Assembly (NCBI RefSeq): GCF_035958815.1
Contig: NZ_CP108383.1
Location: forward strand, 2,418,001 to 2,482,000
Origin: Nocardia sp. NBC_01327
Lineage (GTDB): Bacteria > Actinomycetota > Actinomycetes > Mycobacteriales > Mycobacteriaceae
Direction of reading: 5' to 3'
DNA length: 64,000 bases
The notes beneath the pieces are model-generated. The model saw only the letters and a list, made by a program, of their open reading frames with translations, ran no database searches and was not told the DNA's origin. Shown piece by piece: positions 1 to 9,398 of this stretch (position 1 is its first letter; the number at the start of each line of letters is the position of its first letter). A program made the translations under genes and the position numbers.

Positions 1-740
1 AGCACGCGGGCCAGGATGCGGTCATCACCGTCACCGTGCAGTCGGTCAAGGAGCGCGAGCTGCCCGAGGCGGACGACGAGTTCGCCCAGCTGGCAAGCGA
101 ATTCGACACCATCGACGAGCTGAAGGCCGACCTCAAGACCCGCGTCGAGCGCGTCAAGAAGGTCGAGCAGGCCGGCGCCATCCGCGACAAGGTCCTTGAG
201 ACCCTGCTGGAGACCGTCGAGATCCCGCTGCCGGAGAAGGTCGTCCAGGCCGAGATCGACGCCGTGGTCCACGACGCCGTGCACGGTTTCGACCACGACG
301 AGGCCAAGCTGGCCGAGGCGCTCGAGGCCGAGGGCTCCTCCCGCGAGGAGTTCGACAAGGACACCAAGGAGTCGGCCGAGAAGTCGGTCAAGACCCAGCT
401 GCTGCTGGATGCCGTCGCCGAGGCGGAGAACACCCAGGTCGGCCAGGACGAGCTGTACGAGCGGATCATCTTCCAGGCGCAGCGCTACGGCATGTCGCCC
501 GATCAGTTCATCCAGCAGATCCAGCAGGCCGGTCAGCTGGGCGCCGTGTTCGCCGACGTGCGCCGCGGTAAGGCCCTCGCCGGTGTGGTCGTCGCCGCGA
601 CCGTCACCGACACCGACGGCAATGCCGTGGACACCGCGGAAATGTTCGGCAACCCTGCCGAAGAGGCCGAGGAAGTTTCCGCCGAGGAGCTGGCCGAGGT
701 CGCCGACGCGACCGAAGCCGCCGAGGCCGAGGTCAAGTAA
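1..740 (+). CDS. tig: Trigger factor, C-terminal part (cut by window edge)
   Basis: Ribosome-associated peptidyl-prolyl isomerase and chaperone that receives nascent chains at the ribosome exit tunnel. Only the C-terminal part lies in the window; the frame is open from base 3 and stops at 738-740. What is visible is the end of the PPIase region followed by the helical C-terminal chaperone arm, with the conserved IPLPEKVV and RYGMSPDQF stretches. It ends in an acidic Glu/Ala-rich tail, as usual for actinobacterial trigger factors. Its position immediately before clpP1-clpP2 is the standard actinobacterial arrangement and supports the call. The ribosome-binding N-terminal domain lies outside the window. 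Confidence 0.93.
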   Translation, partial: HAGQDAVITVTVQSVKERELPEADDEFAQLASEFDTIDELKADLKTRVERVKKVEQAGAIRDKVLETLLETVEIPLPEKVVQAEIDAVVHDAVHGFDHDEAKLAEALEAEGSSREEFDKDTKESAEKSVKTQLLLDAVAEAENTQVGQDELYERIIFQAQRYGMSPDQFIQQIQQAGQLGAVFADVRRGKALAGVVVAATVTDTDGNAVDTAEMFGNPAEEAEEVSAEELAEVADATEAAEAEVK

Positions 741-845
741 TAATATCGAAAGGCCCGCGCTACCTGGGGATTCGAGGGTGTGAACCCCGAGAGTCCCCCC
801 GAGGAGCGGGCCGCGTCAGCGCCCACGTAAGTTTTGCGCTGTGAG

Positions 846-887
846 CGAAGCAGGGCGGTACCGGGAGTTCGGTACCGCCCTGCTTCG
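846..887 (+). terminator. 17-bp perfect hairpin between tig and clpP1
   Basis: Arms 846-862 and 871-887 are perfect reverse complements around an 8-base loop. The 3' arm runs into TTAGGGTTTGTGT, a weak T-rich tract. This looks like an intrinsic terminator or attenuator that separates tig from the clp genes and would give clpP1P2 its own promoter in the roughly 100 bases that follow. Confidence 0.75.
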
Positions 888-984
888 TTAGGGTTTGTGT
901 CAGCGCTGGAACTTAAGTGCTGGGACCTTCTAAGTGATCAGTAGGGCTTGGTGGGACCGAGCCGGTGAGAGAGGGCAGGTATCC

Positions 985-1596
985 GTGACAAATAATCAGG
1001 CAGGGGTGCAGATGACATCCGCGACTGCTGGTCTGAACCTCAGTGATTCGGTCTACGAGCGCCTGCTGCGCGAGCGAATCATCTTCCTGGGCAGCCAGGT
1101 CGATGACGACATCGCCAACAAGTTGTGCGCGCAGATCCTGCTGCTGTCGGCCGAGGATCCGGAGCGGGATATTTCGCTCTACATCAACTCGCCCGGTGGT
1201 TCGGTCACCGCGGGTATGGCCATCTACGACACCATGCAGTTCGCCGAATGCGATATCCGCACCGTCGGTATGGGTTTGGCCGCGTCCATGGGTCAGTTCC
1301 TGCTCGCCGCGGGTGCGAAGGGCAAGCGTTTCGCGCTGCCGCATTCGCGCATCATGATGCATCAGCCGTCCGCCGGTATCGGTGGTTCGGCCTCCGATAT
1401 CGCCATCCAGGCCGAGCAGTTCTCGTACACCAAGCGGGAACTCAATCAGCTGCAGGCGCTGCACACCGGCAAGTCCGTGGAGCAGGTCACCGAGGACGCC
1501 GACCGCGACCGCTGGTTCACGCCGACGGAAGCCCTCGAATACGGCTTCATCGACCAGGTGGTCACGCACGCGCGCCAGGCCAACGGCGCCAGCTAG
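985..1596 (+). CDS. clpP1: ATP-dependent Clp protease proteolytic subunit 1
   Basis: Serine peptidase that forms one heptameric ring of the ClpP1P2 chamber and degrades substrates unfolded by ClpX or ClpC1. With the chosen start the Ser-His-Asp triad is Ser101 (in GLAASMGQF), His126 (in IMMHQP) and Asp175 (in DRDRWF). The IINSPGG-type oxyanion strand is also present as YINSPGG. GTG 985 is preferred because a purine-rich GAGAGGG precedes it; ATG 1012 is a plausible alternative, and ATG 934 would add an unconserved leader. The product is 203 residues, normal for the family. It is followed after 34 bases by clpP2, almost certainly on one transcript. Actinobacterial ClpP1 and ClpP2 are generally active only as a mixed complex. 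Confidence 0.96.
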   Translation: MTNNQAGVQMTSATAGLNLSDSVYERLLRERIIFLGSQVDDDIANKLCAQILLLSAEDPERDISLYINSPGGSVTAGMAIYDTMQFAECDIRTVGMGLAASMGQFLLAAGAKGKRFALPHSRIMMHQPSAGIGGSASDIAIQAEQFSYTKRELNQLQALHTGKSVEQVTEDADRDRWFTPTEALEYGFIDQVVTHARQANGAS

Positions 1597-1630
1597 ATCA
1601 CTGCCCACCACACAGACTTTGGAGACGCAT

Positions 1631-2302
1631 ATGTCATTCGATCCGCGTGATGCGGGCATTACCTTCGCCGCTGCCGGTGCCCAGCTGCCGCAGTCGCGCT
1701 ACATCCTGCCCCAGTTCACCGAGCAGACCACCTACGGCGTCAAGACGTCCGACCCGTACAACAAGCTGTTCGAGGAGCGCATCATCTTCCTCGGCGCCCA
1801 GGTCGACGACACCTCGGCGAACGACATCATGGCGCAGTTGCTGGTGCTGGAGTCGCAGGACCCCGATCGCGACATCACCATGTACATCAACTCGCCCGGT
1901 GGCTCGTTCACCGCGCTGATGGCCATCTACGACACCATGCAGTACGTCCGCGCCGATGTCGTCACGGTGTGCCTGGGCCAGGCCGCCTCCGCGGCCGCCG
2001 TGCTGCTCGCCGCCGGCGCCCCCGGCAAGCGGGCCGCACTGCCGAACGCCCGGATTCTGATCCACCAGCCGTCCACCTCGGGCGGTATCCAGGGTCAGGT
2101 GTCCGACCTGGAGATCCAGGCCGCGGAGATCGAGCGCATGCGCCGGCTCATGGAAGCCACGCTGGCGCTGCACACCGGCAAGGACGCGGAGACCATCCGC
2201 AAGGACACTGATCGCGACAAGATCCTCACCGCCGAACAGGCCAAGGACTACGGCATCGTCGACACGGTGTTCGCGTACCGCAAGCTCAGCGCCCAGAAGT
2301 GA
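1631..2302 (+). CDS. clpP2: ATP-dependent Clp protease proteolytic subunit 2
   Basis: Second ClpP peptidase subunit, which pairs with ClpP1 to make the active two-ring protease. The triad is Ser120 (GQAASAAAV), His145 (ILIHQPS) and Asp196 (DTDRDKIL). The N-terminus is about 15 residues longer than in ClpP1, as in mycobacterial ClpP2, and is probably processed. ATG 1631 has a good GGAGA ribosome-binding site. The pair looks like an ancient duplication: both share the IIFLG.QVDD and YDTMQ blocks. Co-transcription with clpP1 is inferred from the 34-base gap. Confidence 0.96.
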   Translation: MSFDPRDAGITFAAAGAQLPQSRYILPQFTEQTTYGVKTSDPYNKLFEERIIFLGAQVDDTSANDIMAQLLVLESQDPDRDITMYINSPGGSFTALMAIYDTMQYVRADVVTVCLGQAASAAAVLLAAGAPGKRAALPNARILIHQPSTSGGIQGQVSDLEIQAAEIERMRRLMEATLALHTGKDAETIRKDTDRDKILTAEQAKDYGIVDTVFAYRKLSAQK

Positions 2303-2578
2303 CGCGCGGGGGTGGCGGGGCCGGTGCGTCCCCGCCACCCGGGCGAGGGTGAGTCCACGCACATGTCCGATGAGAAACGTGCTCAAGTTGTCGCCCTCGG
2401 TCGCGAGAAACAGGTACGGTCACTCTAGGGACCTTGGCTCGTGGTTGTCGGCCCGCTTTGATTCAGCCGAAACGCCGTATCCCCCCATCTTGGGGAGACG
2501 GCTACGCTTTATAGGTGGCACTTCGCCGGCAGCCAGGACAGACGGTTGCACGCGGACAAGGAAGTAGGGACCCAGGAG

Positions 2579-3859
2579 ATGGCGCGCATCGGTGATGGCG
2601 GCGATCTGCTCAAGTGCTCTTTCTGCGGGAAGAGTCAGAAGCAGGTCAAAAAGCTCATTGCGGGACCAGGGGTGTACATCTGCGACGAGTGCATCGATCT
2701 GTGCAACGAGATCATCGAGGAGGAGCTCGCCGAAAGCAGCGAGGTCAAACTCGACGAGCTGCCGAAGCCCGCGGAAATCCGCGACTTCCTCGAGCAGTAT
2801 GTGATCGGGCAGGACACCGCGAAAAGAACGCTCGCGGTCGCGGTGTACAACCACTACAAGCGAATTCAGGCCGGCGACAAGGGTCGTGACTCGCGCGGCG
2901 AGACGATCGAGCTGGCCAAGTCGAATATTCTGATGCTGGGGCCGACGGGTTGCGGTAAGACCTATCTGGCGCAGACCCTGGCCAAGATGCTGAACGTGCC
3001 GTTCGCCATCGCGGACGCCACCGCACTGACCGAGGCCGGTTATGTCGGTGAGGATGTCGAGAACATCCTGCTCAAGCTGATCCAGGCCGCCGATTACGAT
3101 GTGAAGCGCGCCGAGACGGGCATCATCTACATCGACGAGGTCGACAAGATCGCCCGCAAGTCGGAGAACCCGTCCATCACCCGTGACGTTTCCGGTGAGG
3201 GCGTGCAGCAGGCGCTGCTGAAGATTCTGGAAGGCACCCAGGCTTCGGTGCCGCCGCAGGGCGGTCGCAAGCATCCGCATCAGGAATTCATCCAGATCGA
3301 CACCACGAATGTGCTGTTCATCGTCGCCGGTGCCTTCGCGGGCCTGGAGCGGATCGTGCAGGATCGAGTCGGCAAGCGCGGCATCGGTTTCGGCGCGGAG
3401 GTCCGGTCCAAGGCCGAGATCGATACCGCCGATCACTTCGTCGACGTCATGCCGGAGGACCTGATCAAGTTCGGGCTCATCCCCGAATTCATCGGCCGTC
3501 TCCCGGTGGTCGCCTCGGTCACCAACCTGGACAAGGAATCTCTCGTCCGCATTCTGGCCGAGCCGAAGAACGCACTGGTCAAGCAGTACGTGCGCCTGTT
3601 CGAAATGGACGGCGTTGACCTGGAATTCACCCAGGACGCCCTGGAAGCCATTGCGGACCAGGCGATTCTGCGTGGCACCGGTGCTCGTGGCCTGCGCGCC
3701 ATCATGGAGGAGGTCCTCCTCCCGGTCATGTACGACATCCCCAGCCGCGACGATGTCGCCAAGGTCGTCGTCAACGAGGCCACCGTGAACGACAATGTGC
3801 TGCCGACCATCGTGCCGCGCAAGCGCCAATCCCCGGAGCGCCGCGAAAAGTCGGCGTAA
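2579..3859 (+). CDS. clpX: ATP-dependent Clp protease ATP-binding subunit ClpX
   Basis: AAA+ unfoldase that recognises tagged or damaged proteins and threads them into ClpP1P2. The N-terminal zinc domain uses Cys13, Cys16, Cys35 and Cys38. A Walker A GPTGCGKT follows at about residue 120, then Walker B (IIYIDEVDK), sensor motifs and the GARGLR sensor-2 helix. The length is 426 residues, as in mycobacteria. The start is the MARIGDGGD methionine at 2579, preceded by GTAGGGA; an in-frame ATG at 2546 would add a non-conserved extension. It has a 276-base upstream gap from clpP2, so it probably has its own promoter, and is closed by a very strong hairpin. Confidence 0.97.
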   Translation: MARIGDGGDLLKCSFCGKSQKQVKKLIAGPGVYICDECIDLCNEIIEEELAESSEVKLDELPKPAEIRDFLEQYVIGQDTAKRTLAVAVYNHYKRIQAGDKGRDSRGETIELAKSNILMLGPTGCGKTYLAQTLAKMLNVPFAIADATALTEAGYVGEDVENILLKLIQAADYDVKRAETGIIYIDEVDKIARKSENPSITRDVSGEGVQQALLKILEGTQASVPPQGGRKHPHQEFIQIDTTNVLFIVAGAFAGLERIVQDRVGKRGIGFGAEVRSKAEIDTADHFVDVMPEDLIKFGLIPEFIGRLPVVASVTNLDKESLVRILAEPKNALVKQYVRLFEMDGVDLEFTQDALEAIADQAILRGTGARGLRAIMEEVLLPVMYDIPSRDDVAKVVVNEATVNDNVLPTIVPRKRQSPERREKSA

Positions 3860-3877
3860 GGGTTTCCACCAGCTTCG

Positions 3878-3925
3878 AAACGACAGCGGCTCCGCGAGAT
3901 TCCTCTCGCGGAGCCGCTGTCGTTT
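3878..3925 (+). terminator. 22-bp perfect hairpin after clpX
   Basis: Arms 3878-3899 and 3904-3925 are exact reverse complements closed by a TTCC loop. The outer ends are AAA/TTT, so the structure can act as an intrinsic terminator for clpX and would be symmetrical on the other strand. It marks the boundary between the conserved clp block and the accessory region. Confidence 0.85.
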
Positions 3926-3995
3926 GCCGGCAAATAAGGGCATTTCATGCGCGTTTAGTTGACGCAAGGCGCCGATTGCATGTCACGATTGCGCA

Positions 3996-5234
3996 GTGAT
4001 TCTGTTTGCTGGGGAGTTGCCATCGGCGGAGCCGTCAGCGATTGTGTCCCTCTTCTGGATTGCCGCCGCCGCAGTGCTGGCACCGGTAATCTCCCGGCTG
4101 CTGCTGCGCGGTGCGGTACCGGGCGTGGTGCTACTGCTGCTGTTCGGTGTACTGCTCGGCCCGCATGCGCTCGGGTGGGCGGGCACCGCCGGCGGCGTCG
4201 ATCTGCTCAGCGAGCTCGGCCTCGGCATGCTTTTCCTGCTCGCCGGTTATGAACTCGATCCGCGTCTGCTCGGCGGCCACTCCGGCCGCACCGCCTGGCT
4301 TACCTGGCTGGCGGGTCTGGTGCTGGCGCTGGGGATGGTCACGCTCTCGGCGACGGATGCCGACTTTCCCGCCCGCATCGCCGTGGCCATCGCCGCGACG
4401 TCGACGGCCCTCGGTACGCTGCTGCCGATCGTTAAGAAGGACGGTTTACTCGGAAAGCCGCTGGGCCGAGCGGTTCTCGCGCACGGTGCGGTGGGGGAGC
4501 TCGGCCCGGTACTGGCCATGTCGATACTGCTCACCAGTCGCAGTGTGGGCGGCGCGCTCGTGGTGCTGGCCCTGTTCGCGGTGGCGGCGGCGCTCATCGG
4601 GCTGGTGCCGCAGCGTATGCTGGACCGAATCCCGGGGCTGGGCCGGCTGCTGGGCGAATCGAGCGGCGGCAGCGAACAATTGCCGGTTCGAGTCGTCTTC
4701 CTGCTGCTGTTGACGCTCATGATGGTCGCGGAGGTCTTCGATCTCGATGTAGTGCTGGGTGCGTTCGCGGCAGGTACCATTCTGCGCCGGCTCGTCGCGT
4801 CCCAGCCTCCGTCCGCCGGGCATCCAGCACTCGAATCCAGTTTGGAGACCGTCGGTTACGGCGTGCTGATCCCGATCTTCTTCGTGACCTCCGGGATGGG
4901 AATCGATGTCAGCGCGGTGACCGCGGCGCCGGGCCTGTGGCTGCTGTTCGTGCTGGCCATCGTGCTGGCACGGGGTATTCCGGTTCTGCTCAGTGAGCGC
5001 TTCGTCCCGCATGGCGAGAATCTGTCCTCCCGGCGCGAGCGTGCGCAATTGGCGCTGTACGCGTCCACCGGATTGCCGATCATCGTCGCGGTGACCCAGG
5101 TCGCGACGAGTTCGGGTCTGCTGAGCGAGAATCTGGCCTCCACACTCGTCGCGGCCGGCGCCACGACGGTGCTGCTTTTCCCGTTCGCCGCCCGGCTGCT
5201 CGGTGACCGGCGCGTCCGCACCGCACCGGACTGA
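3996..5234 (+). CDS. Cation:proton antiporter (CPA2-type)
   Basis: Polytopic inner-membrane protein of 412 residues with about 12 hydrophobic segments, matching the Na+/H+ or K+/H+ exchanger domain of the monovalent cation:proton antiporter-2 family. Typical features are the early GVLLGPHALGW segment, LAGYELD, and the AEVFDLDVVLGAFAAG helix that carries family-type acidic residues. There is no C-terminal RCK/TrkA-N nucleotide-binding domain, so it is a short-form antiporter. The start is GTG 3996; its ribosome-binding site is weak. It is followed closely by a ClC-type channel and a DUF389 membrane protein, suggesting a small ion-homeostasis operon. The transported ion cannot be read from sequence. 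Confidence 0.85.
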   Translation: MILFAGELPSAEPSAIVSLFWIAAAAVLAPVISRLLLRGAVPGVVLLLLFGVLLGPHALGWAGTAGGVDLLSELGLGMLFLLAGYELDPRLLGGHSGRTAWLTWLAGLVLALGMVTLSATDADFPARIAVAIAATSTALGTLLPIVKKDGLLGKPLGRAVLAHGAVGELGPVLAMSILLTSRSVGGALVVLALFAVAAALIGLVPQRMLDRIPGLGRLLGESSGGSEQLPVRVVFLLLLTLMMVAEVFDLDVVLGAFAAGTILRRLVASQPPSAGHPALESSLETVGYGVLIPIFFVTSGMGIDVSAVTAAPGLWLLFVLAIVLARGIPVLLSERFVPHGENLSSRRERAQLALYASTGLPIIVAVTQVATSSGLLSENLASTLVAAGATTVLLFPFAARLLGDRRVRTAPD

Positions 5235-5296
5235 GCGCCATTGCGGGACGGTCGAATCCGATGCGACAGCCATGGCCGACTGCGGCCGGAGGCGGA

Positions 5297-6583
5297 ATGG
5301 GGGCCGAGGTGGGCGATTCCGAGGTACTCGACGATGCGTCCGGCGCGCGGTGGCTTGCCCGATCCGCCCTGCCCGCGCTGGTGATCGGAATCGGTTGCGC
5401 GCTGATCCTGGTCGCCGTCAATACGGTCGCCGAACGCCTGCGGGATCTGCTCTGGACGACGCTGCCCGCGAGTGCGGGCGTGGACAGCCTGTCCGGTTGG
5501 TGGATCTTCGCGATCCTCACCTGCACCGGAATCATCGCGGGGCTGCTGGTGTGGAAGCTGCCCGGTCACGCCGGACCCGATCCGGCCACCATCGACTTGC
5601 TCAGCGCTCCGCTGCCGCTGCGAGTGCTGCCGGGTTTGGCGCTGGTCCTGGTCGTGGGCATGGCGGGCGGCGTCAGTCTGGGACCGGAGAATCCGATCAC
5701 GGCTGTCAATACGGCGCTGGCGGTGTGGCTGGCCGCGCGATGGTGGACACGGCTGCCGAGCGCGGACGCTGCCATGCTCGCGGCGGCGGGGACCGTGGGT
5801 GCGCTGTTCGGCACCCCCATCGCCGCCGCGCTGGTGCTCACCGAGATCGCCGCCACCACCGCGGGCGGTCCGCTCTGGAACCGGCTGTTCGCGCCTTTGG
5901 TCGCCGCGGGTGCGGGAGCGATGACGACCACGGTCTTCGCGCAGCCCGCCTTCGCTATCGATGTTCCCGGCTATCACGGCCCGCCCGCCCTCGCCGATCT
6001 GGTGAGCGGCACCGTCGTCGGGCTCGTGGCGGCGCTGCTGTGCCTGCTGGCGGTGTACGCCTTTCCCTTGGTACACAGCGTATTTCACCGGCTTCGTACT
6101 CCGTTTGCGGCCATTGCGGCCGGTGGCGTCGTACTGGGTGCGCTCGGTGCGCTCGGCGGCCACCTGACGCTCTTCAAAGGGCTCGATGAGATGAAAGAGC
6201 TGACCGCCCAGGCGGATTCGATGTCGGCTACGCGGCTGGTGCTGATCACCGCGGTCAAACTCGCGGCGCTGGTCGTCGCCGCCTCCTGCGGATTTCGAGG
6301 TGGTCGCATCTTCGTGGCCGCGTTCATCGGCGTCGGCGTGGGATCGGTGGCGCACCAGCTTGTTCCGGGAATTCCGCCGGTGGTGGCGCTGGCCTGCGGC
6401 GTACTCGGCGCCGTGCTGGTCATCGCCCGCTACGGCTGGCTGGCCCTTTTCATGGGCGCCGTCATCGTCGGTGACTACCAGATCGTGCCGGTGCTGTGCC
6501 TGGTCATCGCACCGCTGTGGCTGCTCGTGATGAACCGGCCGCCCATGCTCATCCGCCCCCGGCCCGCCACGAATCCCGTATGA
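5297..6583 (+). CDS. ClC-type ion channel/transporter (YfeO-like)
   Basis: Membrane protein of about 428 residues with about 10-11 hydrophobic helices in the chloride-channel (ClC) fold. The diagnostic stretches are degenerate, as in the YfeO branch. SLGPENP stands where classical ClC proteins have GKEGP and keeps the gating glutamate. GFRGGRIFVAA stands where the GxFxP anion-binding loop lies. The start is placed at ATG 5297, which has GGAGGCGG just upstream; ATG 5261 is an alternative. It lies 62 bases after the antiporter and 13 bases before the DUF389 gene, on the same strand. Whether it is a channel or an H+/Cl- exchanger, and for which anion, is undetermined. Confidence 0.8.
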   Translation: MGAEVGDSEVLDDASGARWLARSALPALVIGIGCALILVAVNTVAERLRDLLWTTLPASAGVDSLSGWWIFAILTCTGIIAGLLVWKLPGHAGPDPATIDLLSAPLPLRVLPGLALVLVVGMAGGVSLGPENPITAVNTALAVWLAARWWTRLPSADAAMLAAAGTVGALFGTPIAAALVLTEIAATTAGGPLWNRLFAPLVAAGAGAMTTTVFAQPAFAIDVPGYHGPPALADLVSGTVVGLVAALLCLLAVYAFPLVHSVFHRLRTPFAAIAAGGVVLGALGALGGHLTLFKGLDEMKELTAQADSMSATRLVLITAVKLAALVVAASCGFRGGRIFVAAFIGVGVGSVAHQLVPGIPPVVALACGVLGAVLVIARYGWLALFMGAVIVGDYQIVPVLCLVIAPLWLLVMNRPPMLIRPRPATNPV

Positions 6584-6596
6584 AGGAGATGATTCG

Positions 6597-8165
6597 GTGC
6601 TGCACCTGCGCGTGATTTCGCCGAGCGATCGAACTGCGGAGGTACTCGGCGTACTGGCCGCCGAACCCGGTGCGACCCATGTGACGCTCGCACGCGGCGA
6701 TGCGCTGGACCCGGTGGGTGATCTGATCGAGGCGGATGTGGCGCGCGCCAGCGCCAATACCGTGCTGGCAGCCCTGTCTGCGCTGGATCTGGTTCGGGTG
6801 GGTGGTATTTCGTTCGTACCCGCGGGCACCATGCTGTCCGATGCGGGGGAACGGGCGGAGGCCGCCTCGCCGCTGCGGCCCGACGAAGCCGTGGTGTGGG
6901 AGCAGCTGCTGGGGCAGATGCGTGAGGCGTCTCGCTTCACGCCTACCTTTCTGGCCTTCCTGACCATCGCGTTTCTGCTGTCGGCGGTGGGCGTGACGAC
7001 GGCCTCGCCGCTGACTCTGGTCGGGGCAATGGTTGTCGGCCCCGAATTCCGTCCGCTCGCAGCACTTTCGGTGGGACTGGTGCGCCGAGATCTCCGGCTG
7101 ATTCGGCGCTCGGCGGCGACGTTGACCGTGTCGTTCCCGGTCTCCATGGCGATCACGGCCGCCGCCACCCTCGTGTGGATTCACCTGGGCTGGATCGGAA
7201 TCGGTGATGTGGAGAATGCGCGGGCCTTCGATTTCATCTACGAGGTGGGGCCGTTCTCACTCGTCGTCGCACTGCTGGCGGGTGCGGCAGGGATGCTCGC
7301 CATGGTCACCTCGACCTCGGCCGTGCTTGTCGGCGTGTTCATTTCGGTGACGACCGTGCCGGCCGCCGGACTCGCCGTGGTGGCGGCTATTGCGGGCAAA
7401 TGGCATGTCGCGCTGAGCTCGCTGGTGCAGCTGGGCGTCAATCTGACAGGCATCGTGGTCGCAGGGGTAGTGGTCTTGCTCTTCCGCCCGCGTCGATCGG
7501 GGCACGAAAAAGCCCGCGGCAGTGCAGGGCTGCCGCGGGCTTCTCGCTACCGATTACTTGTGGCAGGGCTGGGATTCGAACTGCGCCTTGTCGCTGTAGC
7601 TGACATTCGGCAGGTACGGACCCATGACTGCTACTTCGTCACCGGGAACCTTGGTGTTCTGGACGGCTTGATCGAATCCGGTGTCCGGCAGCATGTTCCG
7701 AATCTGCAGCATGCCGAAGTCGTGGTCCTTGTAGCCGTCGCCATTGGCCGACCATTCGACATAGCCGTAGCCGCAGTCGGTGGTGGCGTTCTTCGGGCGG
7801 TCGTCCTTGCGGCTGATGACGATCTGGTAGTTGCCGTCCTGATCGACGGGCACCTGTTCGTCATAGGTGCAGTTCATCACCCTTGTGCTGTAAGGGGATT
7901 CGTTCATGCAGAACGAGATGTAGCGGACGTCGCCGGTGCCCATCACGCCGTCGTGGTTGAACGTGCTCGGGTGCGTGGGCATCTTGCCCTTCACGACCGC
8001 GACATCGCCGTAACCGCGGTGCAGGATGGAGCGAATGTAGTTGTTGTGCACATTCGGGAAGAAGCCGCCGCCACCGGTACGGGGCGGATTCGACTCCGCG
8101 CCGATGGCGTCGTTGCCGGTCCAGGTCTGCAGCAGGAAGGTCCGGTCGTACTGCGGAGTCCATAG
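6597..8165 (+). CDS. DUF389 membrane protein with abnormal open 3' end
   Basis: GTG 6597 follows a good AAGGAGA. Residues 1 to about 305 match a complete DUF389 protein: an N-terminal soluble alpha/beta part, then about six membrane helices including the VVGPEFRPLAAL and FISVTTVPAAG signatures. The family normally ends there, at about 7510. Here the frame has no stop until 8163-8165, so about 215 more codons would be read antisense through the convergent lipoprotein gene. No reading frame on this strand has a stop between about 7500 and 7590. The last 215 residues are probably not a real domain. The function of DUF389 proteins is unknown; the neighbouring antiporter and channel suggest membrane or ion physiology. 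Confidence 0.75.
   Translation: MLHLRVISPSDRTAEVLGVLAAEPGATHVTLARGDALDPVGDLIEADVARASANTVLAALSALDLVRVGGISFVPAGTMLSDAGERAEAASPLRPDEAVVWEQLLGQMREASRFTPTFLAFLTIAFLLSAVGVTTASPLTLVGAMVVGPEFRPLAALSVGLVRRDLRLIRRSAATLTVSFPVSMAITAAATLVWIHLGWIGIGDVENARAFDFIYEVGPFSLVVALLAGAAGMLAMVTSTSAVLVGVFISVTTVPAAGLAVVAAIAGKWHVALSSLVQLGVNLTGIVVAGVVVLLFRPRRSGHEKARGSAGLPRASRYRLLVAGLGFELRLVAVADIRQVRTHDCYFVTGNLGVLDGLIESGVRQHVPNLQHAEVVVLVAVAIGRPFDIAVAAVGGGVLRAVVLAADDDLVVAVLIDGHLFVIGAVHHPCAVRGFVHAERDVADVAGAHHAVVVERARVRGHLALHDRDIAVTAVQDGANVVVVHIREEAAATGTGRIRLRADGVVAGPGLQQEGPVVLRSP
7510..7542 (-). terminator. Intrinsic terminator of the minus-strand lipoprotein gene
   Basis: Arms 7510-7521 and 7531-7542 form a 12-bp GC-rich stem with a 9-base loop. 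Read on the minus strand the stem is followed by TTTTTCG, a good intrinsic terminator 12 bases past the lipoprotein stop codon. On the plus strand the T-tract is absent and the hairpin lies inside the open DUF389 frame. Confidence 0.85.
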
Positions 8166-9257
8166 CGTCGACCGCTGTGTTGTGAGGTCGGCGTTCGGGT
8201 TGTAGACGCCCGGGAACTCGGCACTGACGTCCCGCTTGGTCTGGAACAGCATGCCCGGGGGCGGACTGTCGTAGGTCTTCAGATTCTTGGGGTCCGGCGG
8301 CGGGTACACCTGAGCCTGAATGCCGGGCGAATTCGGCAGCGCGTCATGGCTGTCGGCGATCTGATCGGGATAGCGCAGGTCGCTGTAGTTCTCGGTGCTC
8401 AGACCGAGGGCTGAGGCCGCCGGCAGGCGGGTGGCGCCGCCGTTCTGCTTCGCGAAATCCTTGGATTCGGTATCGGTGGCATCGCACAGTGCCTGACCGG
8501 TCAGCTTGGTGCCGTCGGCCAGGGTCAGGCTGGGCTTCGGCAGTCCGACGCCGCCGGTCAAGTCGGTGTCCTTGTCCGGGATGTAGACCCGGTACAGCAT
8601 CAGATCGAGCTGATAGGTCTTGCCGTCCGAACCGGTCTCGGTGCCGAGATCGGCCTGCCCGAGCTGGGTTGCGGTGCCGGTGTACAGACTGTTGCGCTGC
8701 GGCTCGTTATTGCGCGGATCGCGGGTCGGGAACAGCTGCTGGTTCGTCGCCGGGTCGTAGTTCGCGGCCTGATCCACCGACAGTGTGAACGCGCGCTGTT
8801 CATTCGGGACATCGCGCCGCGCGCCCACCACGAACGGGTTCGTGGAACCGGGTGCGGGGGTCATCTGGTAGTCGGCGACGCCGTCGAGGACCGCGCCGAG
8901 CTTGTCGTAGGAAATCAGCGAGGAGTACCGCGAATGCGGGAAGGTGCCGTTCAGATCCAGCTTCGAACCCTCGGGGCGGCGCAGGTAGGCGGCCCAGTAG
9001 GCGGTGCCGGCGTCCGGGTAGGCGACATTGAACAGTGGGTCCGCGCCGACGGCGCCGTAGTGCCAGAAGCAGTCGCTGAACTGGCCGCCGGTCAGGTCGG
9101 TGGTAGCGCCGCCGGAGGAGGCCGCCGCGCTGGAGGTGGTGCCGCTGGAGGAGTCATCGCTCGTGGAGCTGGAGCATGCCGCGACGCTGCTCAGCAGTAG
9201 CAATGCGGCAGCACCGGCCTGCCATCGATGTCGGTTTTTGACCAGTGATCTGTGCAT
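7554..9257 (-). CDS. Secreted lipoprotein of unknown function
   Basis: A 567-residue protein with a clear lipoprotein signal: positively charged start, hydrophobic Leu-rich stretch and a VAAC lipobox. A Ser/Thr/Gly linker follows and then a large extracellular domain, so it is probably anchored on the outer face of the membrane. The mature part has no motif I recognise with confidence. It is rich in Tyr/Trp/Asp and contains a CFWHYG start, several GTGDVRYISFCMN-like strands and paired cysteines near the C-terminus. It may be distantly related to DUF1214/DUF1254-type beta proteins, but this is speculative. ATG 9257 is chosen because GGAG stands 7-8 bases upstream; an ATG 30 bases earlier has no such site. 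It stands alone with its own terminator. Confidence 0.8.
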   Translation of the reverse strand: MHRSLVKNRHRWQAGAAALLLLSSVAACSSSTSDDSSSGTTSSAAASSGGATTDLTGGQFSDCFWHYGAVGADPLFNVAYPDAGTAYWAAYLRRPEGSKLDLNGTFPHSRYSSLISYDKLGAVLDGVADYQMTPAPGSTNPFVVGARRDVPNEQRAFTLSVDQAANYDPATNQQLFPTRDPRNNEPQRNSLYTGTATQLGQADLGTETGSDGKTYQLDLMLYRVYIPDKDTDLTGGVGLPKPSLTLADGTKLTGQALCDATDTESKDFAKQNGGATRLPAASALGLSTENYSDLRYPDQIADSHDALPNSPGIQAQVYPPPDPKNLKTYDSPPPGMLFQTKRDVSAEFPGVYNPNADLTTQRSTLWTPQYDRTFLLQTWTGNDAIGAESNPPRTGGGGFFPNVHNNYIRSILHRGYGDVAVVKGKMPTHPSTFNHDGVMGTGDVRYISFCMNESPYSTRVMNCTYDEQVPVDQDGNYQIVISRKDDRPKNATTDCGYGYVEWSANGDGYKDHDFGMLQIRNMLPDTGFDQAVQNTKVPGDEVAVMGPYLPNVSYSDKAQFESQPCHK

Positions 9258-9398
9258 CCGCACTCCAGAGGTGGGTTCGAAGGTCATTGAGCTGGGCTCG
9301 ATTAGCAGGAACCAAGCACCCGGTATTCCACTGGCTATTCTTGGGCAATTCTAAGGTTCGGTGGTCACCAACACGCACCGATTTGGACAAATCGACAC

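Noticed and set aside
741..2578. ClgR binding sites before clpP1 or clpX
   Set aside because: No convincing CGC-N5-GCG-type site was found by eye.
7560..7595. tRNA-like T-arm (GGGATTCGAACTG)
   Set aside because: It lies within the C-terminal codons of the lipoprotein and no cloverleaf or anticodon arm can be drawn.
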